Part shown: in pieces, positions 1-10,918 of the stretch
Numbering within the stretch: position 1 is the stretch's first letter
How the letters are laid out: every line of letters begins with the position of its first letter
Source: Metridium senile
Taxonomy: Eukaryota > Cnidaria > Anthozoa > Actiniaria > Metridiidae
Length of the DNA stretch: 64,000 nt
NCBI GenBank assembly: GCA_949775045.1
Contig: OX459105.1
Location: 12,165,398 to 12,229,397, forward strand
Reading direction: 5' to 3'
Position numbers and translations under genes: made by a program
The notes under the pieces: model-generated
What the model was told of the DNA's origin: nothing
What the model saw: only the letters and a program-made list of their open reading frames with translations
Databases searched by the model: none

Positions 1-864
1 AAGCAGTAATTTGCATCATTTTGCCGTTGTTGATCGGAAATCTACAATCCTCAATTTCTCGAAAAGAAAATAATTTTTAATAGAAAACTGAAAACCTCGT
101 CAGATCAGAGTTCTAACTTCTTTAGGGACTCTTGATAATAACAGAAAATCGAATTTTTATCAAATCTGCCGCTTTTATTTGATTTTGCTCAGTTTTCCAA
201 GACATTCTCTTCTAACAATTAAACGTGTGCATGGGTTTTCATTACCGAATAAAATGATATATTGGGCCCTTTTGTTTCCAAGAATATTTGAAAAAATGTG
301 GAGATCGTGATTTACCGATGTTTCTGTCGTGTACATAATTAATAATAAATTAATTGCTCTCAAGCTGGCATTTCTAAAGATAAAATATTTAAAAAAGAGA
401 AATCGAAGTGTTAAAATACTGAACACCATAAAAGGGAACTTTACTGATGTTTCCGACATAAGACCTTCGCCGCGGAATAAGGAAACAACCGTGAGGCAAA
501 ACAAATTCAATGGAAAATATAGCACTATAAACTAGTAATGCACACAGTGTTATAGTAGTGTTTCTAAGAAGAAGGACAATTGAAAAATGATAAAATAGAA
601 ATAAAAGTACTTCTTACCTGCGCAAGAGATCGGAGCTAACTAATCCCTTCACTGGAGTAACAGTGGATTACTTTAGGATCACCTGCCGTTATCTGCCGGT
701 GCAGTTATTGTTGGTATATAATAAGTGATGTAACCGAAGGGAAAAAGTCACTCAATCGGATCGGAACTGTCAAAGGGAAAGTTATTCTAAACCAAAAATA
801 CTGAGCAAAAAATATTCCAAAACTGAAATTAAAAACAGCGAGGATTTAGAAGAATGAACCAGTC
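1..864 (-). promoter_or_regulatory. Promoter/5' module of the secreted-protein family, unit 1
   Basis: A near copy of 2174-3024. On the minus strand it has a TATA-like TTATATA at about 717-723 and a non-coding exon ending at 618 before gtaagaag. Intron sequence follows to position 1. The coding exons it would serve lie left of the window. Confidence 0.5.
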
Positions 865-2173
865 ACCATTGAAAGAATTAATCAATGTTTAACCAAATTT
901 AAACTTCGTGCACAGTAAAAATACTTGAATCTGATTGGTTCATCAGCGCCCTGTAACGGACTTTACATCATGATTTTCATGCTGTAATGGCATTACATCA
1001 CGATTTTCATGATGTAATGAATTAACATCTTCCCTCAGAACGCAAATATTCATTATTCAGTTTCAATATTTATTATTTTTCTTGTAATTTATGAATGTCG
1101 TTACAATTACAACGTTTTGACCATTTTTCTTTCACATGGCTTTCCAGAGGGTCGTACAGGAGTATTCTCTTAATTCGTGATTTGCTTTTTTCATCAGTTT
1201 CCGAGAAACGTGAATTTGATAAATTCTTCTCCGTGATCCGTGACTCAAATGTTTTGCGTGACCCGTGAAGAACTTGATTCAATAACCGATATTCGTGATT
1301 TCGCCACTTATTCAACGTGATTTTGAGTTGCAAGACTTCCCATCGATTATTTCATACTTATGAATTCAGTTACTTTAAACTAACTCCTTTTTTCCCAGTG
1401 TTTTTTATGTGTAAGAGTAGGGTAAAAGAGGGCGTTACTTCTATATTTTCCTGATTCGTGAAAATGAAATTTGACATCCGTGATCCATGATGCGCTATTT
1501 TTTTCGGCCGTGAACCGTGCAAGAGACTCCATCTTTCCAGTAAATTTACTGAAAAAGGGCGGACTGAAACCGTTTTCATTTATATATATATATATATGCC
1601 AGACTGTTTTCAACGAGCTTACATGCAACATTATGAGACCGAAATGCTTACAATTTTGACAAGATAAAAGGTTTTGCAGCCTCGTGCTTTCATAAGTTTC
1701 TCGGTATTTGGATCCCCAGATGAAACAATCGCATTTGTATTTGATCTATTACTTCTCAAACAAATTATTGCCAATCTGAATAAAGATGATCTGAAAATGT
1801 GAAAAATCATTTATAGGATACTTATGCGGTTGATTGACTTTTAGACTCATTCTAGCTGGATAGTAGAAAAGAACAAAACTTAAACTGCAAGATAAGTTAA
1901 AATAATCAAAAAAGTAGAAGTCAATTTAGCAATATGTTTAGATTTTGAACTTTTTAATTAGTGATCAACCTATGAGGAAAACAGCAATAAGGGTCTCAGC
2001 TAATTAATATACCACTGTGTACTGTTTTGGAGTTGCTTAAAAACAACTCTAAATTAATTGTAACATATATTCTGAATTTTTTTTGACACAGAATTATTGG
2101 ATAAGACTGTGACCTTAGATTTAAATTTAGTTTTTTTTTGTAAATACTGGAGTTAAGTTTGGCTCGTAGATTC
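865..2173. other. No gene seen; spacer with CGTGATCCGTGA-like short repeats
   Basis: Small open frames only. 1180-1540 holds scattered variants of gtgatccgtga on the plus strand, and 1580-1600 is a TA run. Confidence 0.4.
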
Positions 2174-3024
2174 AAGCAGTAATTTGCATCATTTTGCCGT
2201 TGTTGATCGGAAATCTACAATCCTCAATTTCTCGAAAAGAAAATAATTTTTAATAGAAAACTGAAAACCTCGCCAGATCAGAGTTCTAACTTCTTTAGGG
2301 ACTCTTGATAATAACAGAAAATCGAAGTTTTATCAAATCTGCCGCTTTTGTTTGATTTTCCTCAGTTTTCCAAGGCTAGACATTCTCTTTTAGCAGTTAA
2401 ACGTGGGATTTCATTACCGAATAAAATAATATATTGGGCCCTTTTGTTTCCAAGAATATTTGAAAAAATGCGGAGATCGTGACTTACCGATGTTTCTGTC
2501 ATGTACATATAATTAATAATAAATTAGTTGCTCTCAAGCTGGCATTTCTAAAGATAAAATATTTAAAAAAGGGGAATCGAAGTGTTAAAATACTGAACAC
2601 CATAAAAGGGAACTTTACTGATGTTTCCGACATAAGACCTTCGCCGCGGAATAAGAAAACAACCGTGAGGCAAAAAAAAAATCAATGAAAAGTATAGCAC
2701 TATAAACTAGTAATGCACACAGTGGTATAGTAGTGTTTCTAAGAAGAAGGACAATTGAAAAATGATAAAATAGAAATAAAAGTACTTCTTACCTGCTCAA
2801 GAGATCGGAGCTAACTAATCCCCTCACTGGAGTAACAGTGGATTACTTTAGGATCACCTGCCGTTATCTGCCGGTGCAGTTATTGTTGGTATATAATAAG
2901 GGATGTAACCGAAGGGAAAAAGTCACTCAATCGGATCGGAACTGTCAAAGGGAAAGTTATTCTAAAACAAATAGACTGAGCAAAATATTAAAAATAACAC
3001 CCTGCGAGGAATTAGTAGAATGAA
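2174..3024 (-). promoter_or_regulatory. Promoter/5' module of the secreted-protein family, unit 2
   Basis: A direct repeat of unit 1 with TATA-like sequence near 2891-2898 and a non-coding exon donor at 2792. No coding exons follow before unit 1, so it is an orphan 5' duplication or an upstream alternative promoter. Confidence 0.5.
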
Positions 3025-3490
3025 TTTGATTTTTTTACTCATCTTAAAGAAGCTCAAAGTGCATATTTCTACTAATACACTGTATTAGCCAAAACTAGTT
3101 TTTCTGTAATGTTTATTACAGTGAATTTAATGCCATATAATAAATGGGGCGAAGCATCCTAAAAGGGGGCGAAACATCTGAGGGCAAAACATCCAAGAGG
3201 CGAAACATCCGGTTAAGCACCTAGTCGCTTATGATCGTAAGCGATAAAGCCGATATGATCACAGGTGGTCGTCCACAAAGTATTGTGTGCAGTTGCACTG
3301 GATTATAAATTACGGCTCAAACGTGTGATCGTTGGTGATCGTACTTGTTCGCTTATGATCGTAAACGATAGCACTTCTGCAACAAAGATAAATATATGAT
3401 CGCAAATGGTTGTTTATAACGTATTGTCTGCAGTTGCACTAGACTATAAATTACGGTTAAAATGTGATTGTGGTCCGTCATCGTACGTTT
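3025..3490. repeat. Two-copy 124-bp tandem repeat (GCTTATGATCGTAA)
   Basis: Units start at 3227 and 3351 with GCTTATGATCGTAARCGATA and include a shared CAGTTGCACTRGAYTATAAATTACGG segment split over the unit. There is no coding potential. Confidence 0.6.
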
Positions 3491-3974
3491 TTCAAACAAC
3501 CAACCTCAACCAAATAAACAGCCCAACCAGCCAGCGTTAAGAAAACAAAAAACAACCAAGGCGCAATTAAATAACTCCAACCAACAAAACCTTTATTATT
3601 TTTTCAACCTTTATTATTTTTTCAACCTTTACTAGTTTTTCAACCTTTACTATATACCTATACTCGCTAGTTTCCATTCAACCAACTAAACGTTACCCAA
3701 ACGAACAACCAACCAATCAACTACTTAAATATACAATCAGCTAGAAGATAAAAGGATATAAACAGGATAAAAGACAAAAATACAAATCTTATTGAGATAT
3801 CATGGTTTTTAATGATTTAAAAATCACATATAATCATTAGTACTTTTGACTTATAACTTAAAACTAAGAACAGAAAAATACGAGTTTTTCTATTTAATGT
3901 TATATCTTTTATGGTTATCATTAATATCGATACTCGTTCGATTTGTGCTGTGCATGTATTTCTTACAATCAAAT
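3491..3974. repeat. CCAACCAA-rich tract and 3' flank of paralog A
   Basis: The degenerate CCAACCAAYC tract has a counterpart at 10420-10680 at the same distance from exon 3 of paralog B, so the duplication that made A and B includes this 3' flank. Confidence 0.6.
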
Positions 3975-6403
3975 TTAATCAGTGCATGATTTACGGGCTG
4001 TACGTGTAATTCTATTTGCGCTGTTTGCAATCAGGTAAGAGGGAATTGCTCTGTCTCCATTATCGTACAGATATTCTCGTCCTTTTGCTGTACCTCCTGT
4101 ACGTTTGATTGGGAAGTTTGTATCGCTGAAGGCAACATCGATGCCAATATCATCGGTCCTCATCTGATATAACATTCCAAGTACAACATCGTCCATAGTT
4201 GGGCTGCGACCTGCAATCATACATATTTAAAACTAAGATCTAGAACAAAGAGATGAAAGAGAAGTCATGTGTCAAGGATGAAGAAAACAATGGGCGTGAT
4301 ATTGGAAATATATGAATTCAAATGAAGATGGCTACAAGAACAGGGGAAAGAATAAGAAAAAGAATGAGGACAGTTATAGGCAGAAAATATTGATGGTGAT
4401 GGGGATGGGGATGGGGATGGGGATGGGGATGGGGATGGGGTTGGGGATGGGGATGGGGATGGGGATGGGGATGGGGATGAAGATGGGGATGGTATTGGGG
4501 ATAGACATTTGATAGAGATGGGCAGTGAGATGGCGATAGAGATAGAGATGGAGATGGCGATGGGAATGGGAATGAGGGAAACGATTCGGATTGTTGAAAA
4601 TCGAGGGATAAAGATGGAAAGTGTTGTAGTTCTTTGCAGGGTTGCACAGATTTAACCACTGATTGAAAACAGGGTCCCCATAAACTAGACGGGTGTTTGG
4701 GAATTAATTTTGATGAGGTTAGATATTTACCATCGAAACCTAGGATGTCTCCTATTAATGGCATCTCCCTCTGTCCAGGAAAGGTTCGTTCTCCAGCTAT
4801 TGTATCTGCAACCCGCTTGATGAACGCCTCCTTTATTGGATCTGTTGGAGCAGCAGCTTCTGCAACCATGGCTATTACGAGAAACTCCACAATGTGACGT
4901 ACAATCGTTGCAGATTGCCCGCTACCAAAACCTTCGAAATTTGGTTGATTGTCGAGTGTTGACATACTTGCCTTTATCATCAAATCTGCTAGCATACCTT
5001 GATTTTTAATTACTTTAAGCTTATCAATGATAGTATCAAAACATGGAGCTACAAATGCATTTCCTAACCCCCAGTCCCTACCGTGAGTAGATACCAGGAT
5101 TTGATGCCTTCCCCTGAATGCTTTGGACAAGTAGAATGTCCTCGGTTTCCCTCCAATTGGCACTTCATATTGGGTTTTAAAAGGGTACACATTCAAGGAC
5201 GATTGTAAGAGTTTGAACAACTCTCTTAAGGTAAGGTTGTTGGTTGGTTTGATTTCTACTTTCATGCGTATTTGCTCACCATTGGTGGCTTCTATAGTTC
5301 CTTGGTTTATCAGTTCTTGCCATTTCGCCTTGTAGTAGTTGGATGTTGTCAACATACTAGCTGTTAACTCGTATCTTAGTTTAGTCGATCCATCAGGTGC
5401 TATAGCTTTACTTAGATCAATTTCAAGATTATTTCTCTCATTTTCGAAAACAGCGTTTACTTTTTGTAGCCAATCTGGACTTTGCATATCAAGTTCTTTT
5501 CGAAGAATCGAGGTTGATGCAAGAAATCCTACTCCATTAATTAAAATAGCGATTTCTAATTCTTCGCCATGGATGGTATCATCTAACTTTAAAGGATACA
5601 GCTGTTGTAACATTTCAACTCCCGTTTTCTCGGTCACAGTTTTTAACAATTCTTTGACTATGGACGAATGTCTGAAAGATCTTTCTCACTCTTTCCTTTT
5701 TTCGGACCTTTCACAGTTTCGAAAAGAAGTAATGCACTAAAACTACCAGAACCACTTAGTTGAAGTCTGAACTCGATCTTCTTTCCATCCACGGGAATTG
5801 TAAAGAAAACTGGCTTTTTTGCTTCCTTGTAAATCAGTGGGAAAAATTGAAGAAAGTGGAATATTTTTTTCATAGTCAACTGATCTGTTTTGATGAACTC
5901 CTCTTTGATCTTAAACATAAAAAAACACTATTTAATACATTCAATGTTTAAAGCAAGGTTGTAATCGGTTGAAGCCAATTAACTGGTATCCATAGGATCG
6001 CACTCGATTGTCAGCGATCGAATGGCATTATATAATGGTAATTGAACTAAGTCGAGTGCAATTTAACTGATTTATGAACAGCATAAAATTACCTCATTGC
6101 GATATTCCGTTGTCTTTCGTAAACCCGCTTTTTTCATATCTTCCCATTGAATCAGTAGTTTTTCTCCGACAACATCTCTTGAAAGATACTCCAGAACCTT
6201 TTTCCCGCCTTCTCCCTCAGCGCTGATTGGCTCAAAGAGGGAACGCTTCAAAGCTGTTGAATTATCCTCAAACTTAGTTTCTAAGTCATTCACAGAACTG
6301 TTGCTGAGTGTACCCCAAAATACAGCAAACAAAATTGTTACTCCAAATAGAAATTGGTGCTTTTGCTTTGAGCAAGTGAATAGCCCCATGACGGTGATCA
6401 TAA
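3975..6403 (-). pseudogene. Secreted/membrane protein paralog A, frameshifted
   Basis: It has the same structure as paralog B: exon 1 at 6093-6401 (103 codons, hydrophobic N-terminus), exon 2 at 4731-5909 and exon 3 at 3975-4210. Exon 2 lacks one base relative to B near 5665-5672, which gives an early TAG at 5658-5660. The rest of exon 2 is open in the shifted frame. The site matching B's polyadenylation signal reads AATAGA, and the promoter region is replaced by an inverted duplication (8380-8572). Three independent defects suggest a decaying copy rather than one sequencing error. It provides the empty-site reference for two insertions in paralog B (the CACTA element and a TTAA-type MITE). 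Confidence 0.65.
4394..4505. repeat. (GGGGAT)n microsatellite in paralog A intron 2
   Basis: A nearly perfect hexamer run. Paralog B has (GGTGAT)n at the same place. Confidence 0.9.
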
Positions 6404-8282
6404 CTAGAGAGAAAATATGAGAAATTACGTATTATTTATTTATCATATTTTATTTTTTAAGAACAAAATTTATTCAAGATTTAAATATATAAAGACACTT
6501 CTACAGATCGATTTATCTTGGTAAGAACGAGTATATGAAATATGGCTGATGGTGTTAGCCCGAGGATCAGGCCTTGGAATTCCAAGGGAAATTGTGGAAC
6601 TCCTCTCGTCCCCCTCCCTAGTATGAGTGGCCAGGCTCTCATGCAAGGGGAGGGGAGGAGAAGAACAGTCCGGAGAAAGGGACTTAGGGAGAGTACGGGT
6701 AAAGGAGAGCCTGCCAGGTTTTTTCGTTGCTTGCGCACTTGCGTTACTTCTATTGGTAGAAATCGTCAGCGTTGACATAATGATATATTGCATGACGCGC
6801 ATTTGTCAGTCAAATCCAGTTTATCAATTTGTCGATGACTGACATTTGTCATGTTCGTAACTATGTAACTATGTAACTTCGTAACACTGTAACTTGTAAC
6901 AGCAGTTCCAGTTTCCTGCAGGAAATTGTTAGACATGAGCATGAACTTTTACTTTACCGTGGATGTAAAAATAGAACAACCCTTGCTTTAAAATCCTTCT
7001 TGCTTCGCAAATACTTTCCAAGTCTTTTTGCTGACTGGTTTTGGTTTTGGTTTAATTTTCGTTTTCAACGTCCGCTTTGGAAATAATTGACCTTTGGTCT
7101 ATTTAATCTCGTTATTTTAATAAAAATATTAACATTCAGTGAAATATATTTTGTGGAAAAAATTATAATGCCATCATTTCTGGTGGATGTTGATTGGCTG
7201 ACAAAAGAAAGCTGAATCAAAAACTCTCCTTCTCCCTCTCCCTCTCCCTCTCCCTCTCCCTCTCCCTCTCCCTCTCCCTCTCCCTCTCCCTCTCCCTCTC
7301 CCTCTCCCTCTCCCTCTCCCTCTCCCTCTCCCTCTCCCTCTCCCTCTCCCTCTCCCTCTCCCTCTCCCTCTCCCTCTCCCTCTCCCTCTCCCTCTCCCTC
7401 TCCCTCTCCCTCTCCCTCTCCCTCTCCCTCTCCCTCTCCCTCTCCCTCTCCCTCTCCCTCTCCCTCTCCCTCTCCCTCTCCCTCTCCCTCTCCCTCTCCC
7501 TCTCCCTCTCCCTCTCCCTCTCCCTCTCCCTCTCCCTCTCCCTCTCCCTCTCCCTCTCCCTCTCCCTCTCCCTCTCCCTCTCCCTCTCCCTCTCCCTCTC
7601 CCTCTCCCTCTCCCTCTCCCTCTCCCTCTCCCTCTCCCTCTCCCTCTCCCTCTCCCTCTCCCTCTCCCTCTCCCTCTCCCTCTCCCTCTCCCTCTCCCTC
7701 TCCCTCTCTCTCTCCCTCTCCCTTCTCTCAACTCTCCCAGAGCCAGCTATGCAGGCTATCCCCAAAGCTCAACTCACCGCCGTGTCACGGTTTATCGAAA
7801 GAAAGATAAAAACTAAAAGTATACTTTTCAATTATCATTGAGGTATGTGAACGAGCTTTATGTTCTTTAGAGAATTATTTGTGTATTCTCACAACCTTTC
7901 GTGTATTCTCTCGTGAGTTTTTGTAATTATATTGATTTGATTTTCTCAACTTTTGCTTGTCAAAATGTTTGTAAAAACAACCAATATGCTCGCCACTTAG
8001 CCTTTAATTTTCTCTCGGTCGGTTTTTGTTTATTTTATCGCATTCTATCAATGTTTTGGTCAATTCAGGATCGTACAAACGTTTCACCTGCTTTTTGTCA
8101 CAATAAATGGACAAATTTGAAAAAAAAAGGAATTTGTAGGTATAATTATTAATATCGCTATTTTTCAGATTTCACGACGCCAGTCTAGAATAAGCCTTAA
8201 TTGTAACGCCCGTGGTCGTTACAGGAAAATTACGGCCCTCTCGCAATAGCCGATTAGCCAATCATAATTTTGATGCCATATA
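6404..8282. other. Intron 1 region of paralog A, repeats only
   Basis: Holds a repeat fragment at 6540-6780 (GGGGAGGGGAGGAGAAG motif) and the long CCCTCT tract. No exon is recognised. 8166-8283 (cgcaatagccgattagccaatc) matches, inverted, 26218-26290. Confidence 0.5.
7231..7724. repeat. (CCCTCT)n microsatellite, about 490 bp
   Basis: Over 80 almost perfect hexamers with one late CTCTCT variant. Open frames over it are artefacts of the period. Confidence 0.95.
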
Positions 8283-8572
8283 ATAAAAGCTAGTAATGCA
8301 CACAGTGGTATAGTAGTGTTTCTAAGAGAGGAAAAAATGAAAAATGATAAGTAGAACTAAAAGTACTTCTTACCTGCGCAAGAGATCGGAGCAGACTGAT
8401 CCCTTCACTGGAGCAACCGTGGAATTTTTTACGATCACCTGCCTGTGTCGGTCTTATCAAGGTGATCGTATCAAGGTGAAGGCTGACGGAGTTTTTTTTG
8501 ATAAGACCGACACCGGCAGGTGATCGTAAAAAAATCCACGGTTGCTCCAGTGAAGGGATCAGTCTGCTGATC
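8283..8572 (-). promoter_or_regulatory. Remnant promoter module of paralog A with inverted duplication
   Basis: 8283-8410 matches the family 5' module (donor at 8372-8373). The sequence beyond it, 8380-8465, is repeated in inverted form at 8490-8572, a near-perfect hairpin that displaces the TATA-like region found in the other copies. Confidence 0.5.
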
Positions 8573-9311
8573 ACGATAAGTTTGTCTACAAAGTTAACAA
8601 CGTTTTTGAAGTCAGGAAGTGTTATTGTCTTTCTTTTTCTGCATACAAAAGGCTCAAAAATCTTGAAAAAGTCCGGTTTATTTGATTCAATGTCCTGTCA
8701 ACGATCCTCATGCTTTCCTCTTCTTCATAAAGCTAGTATGACACAGACAAATTAATTCCTTCAACACTTGACGATGGTTTTGATTAAAGTTCTTATTATT
8801 ATTTATCGAAAAATAAGCTTCCGTAGGCTCTATTTCTCGATGCAAATGTCCACAAGAACGACGAATTTCAACTCGTTTCAACATCCATCGTGGTTCACTT
8901 GTTTATGTCAGCTAAAATCCTTTGTAAAACTTGTTTTTTGTTTCTTGACTTTATTGGATGATGAGATATAAACAAAACCCTTTGTCTTTAAATGATCTTT
9001 GATTTGGAATGATGAAGAAAGCTGCAGTAATTTTAATATTTTGGCATTAAAATTGCTGTGAGTTTGTTGAGGCAGCCGTCATGCTGAATGAAATTAAAAC
9101 CGGTTTCTGATCTAGTCTGACAACTCGCTCTTTTTCAGTAAAACTACTGGGAAGCGATTTGAAAGCCATGCGCTATCGCTCGGTCCGTACTGTCAAGACC
9201 TCGGTCTGAGATTTCCCTGTAATGTCCTCACTCTCGGTTAATAAGTAGTATATATTCCAGTAATTGTTTATTTGTCTCGCGGTTGTTTCCTTATCGGGAA
9301 AGGTCTTAAAC
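8573..9311. other. No feature recognised
   Basis: AT-rich spacer with only short open frames. Confidence 0.3.
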
Positions 9312-10040
9312 GGCGTTTACACGAGCAATTTTTCGTGTAGACGATCAGCAAGTTTTCCTTGACAATTTTATATTGACAATGTTTCCTTTCTCGTGTAGAT
9401 GATGAACAAGTTTTCCTTGTAAGTTTAGGTTGTGCCCGCAATGCCTTGCAATCAGCGGAGTACTAACATAATACTGGTTCCAATCCCTTGTCGAGTAAAA
9501 AAACTTTCCTCATTTCTTCACGAAATGACATCCTCAAACTCTGTACTTGCACTAAAAAGCATTTATATATAGATTTAATTTAAAACATAAACTTTTTAAT
9601 GAATGTCTAATTTTCATGTTAAAAATTTTATTACTACCTTTCAAACTGGGCAATTCTACGTCGGGTATTTCTTCACGAAGAGCCTCCAGTATTTATTCGT
9701 ACTATATACTCCTTTTTTAATATTACGATTTCGATAGGATTCATGTTAAGTATTCCATAGACTCTCTATGGATTGGAGTTATCCAATAAAATATAAACAG
9801 CTTTATCGCTCCAATTTATTTTTGCTTTGACCGCCATTTTGTTTATTTTGACTGATCGTGCGAAAAGACTGGGAACAAATCTCATGAATTTTCCTTGACA
9901 CATTTTCCTTGTTGTCCGTCTACACGCCGAGCAAATTTCGTCCTTGACAATTTGTCCTTGTCAAGGAAAAGCCAACATGCTAGCTTTTCTTTGTCAAGGA
10001 AAAATTGTTCATTTAACTCCATCTACACGAGCAATTTTAT
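9312..10040. mobile_element. Foldback/MITE-like element with GTGTAGACGA ends
   Basis: It starts with gcgtttacacgagcaattttt and ends with an inverted form (aaaattgttcattt, then ctacacgagcaatttt). Internal motifs ttttccttgacaattt recur in both orientations. Confidence 0.55.
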
Positions 10041-10918
10041 TTGTTTCATTCTTCTTCCTACGCTACAGTTAATACGCATGCGCTGCAGTCTCACAGGTAT
10101 CCCAAACCAAATTTGTTATCGCCCTCGTTCGTCGACGATCTCTTGATGTGAGAGTCTTGTCGTAGTTTGTACTGCAAGGCGTTTTTATTGTCTGACTCGA
10201 AGAATGCCAGACAATACTACGATTTTTAACTACTTTAATCCGATGAAAACACCTAATCAAAATCAAACTGTACTAGACGCAATTTTGACCGCATGGCACC
10301 AACACGTGACCCCGAGTCACGTGCCTCTAACACAGGTATCCTGAATATAGTAATCACAATACATTTTCCTTCTGAACAGTCCCTCCCTCCCTCCCTCTCT
10401 CCCTCCCTCCCTTCCTCCCTACAGCCAACCAACCCATTAACCAAGCAACCCATAACCAAGCAACCTGCAACCAACCGACCAACTAAGAAAAGAACCAATA
10501 AACAACCAACCAACGTTAACAAAATAAACAAACAAACCACGTTAACCAAATTCACAAATGTTCAAACAATCAATCATACAAAGAACCACCGTCAAGCAAA
10601 AAAAAAATAACCAATCAAGCAACTAAAGAAACAACCAACTAACGTAAACCAAACAAACAACTACCTAACCAGCCAATCAATATACAATCAGCTAGAAGAT
10701 GAACAAGACAAAAGACAAAGATACAAATCTTATTAAGATATAATGGTTTTTAATGAATTGGAAATCACATTTAATCATTAGTACTTTTGTCTTATAACTT
10801 AAAACTAAGAACAAAAAAAAAATACGAGTTTTTTTATTTAATGTTATATATTTTATGGCTATCATCAGTATAGGTACTTTTCTTGTTCGATTTCATGCTG
10901 TGCATGTATTTCTTACAA
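10041..10918. other. Spacer and 3' flank of paralog B
   Basis: Contains a CCCTCCCT run (10380-10425), a CCAACCAA tract (10425-10680) homologous to that downstream of paralog A, and the AATAAA signal on the minus strand (10833-10838). Confidence 0.5.

Noticed and set aside
4318..4700. C-terminal extension of paralog A exon 2 with HPHPHP repeats
   Set aside because: Read-through past the gtaaat donor at 4725-4730 into the GGGGAT microsatellite; paralog B has the same donor.
6481..6842. Overlapping small frames on both strands
   Set aside because: Repeat fragment in an intron; no family resemblance and no splice context.
7174..7841. Open frames of RG, SL or RE repeats over 180 residues
   Set aside because: Produced by the (CCCTCT)n microsatellite read in three frames; no other coding signal.
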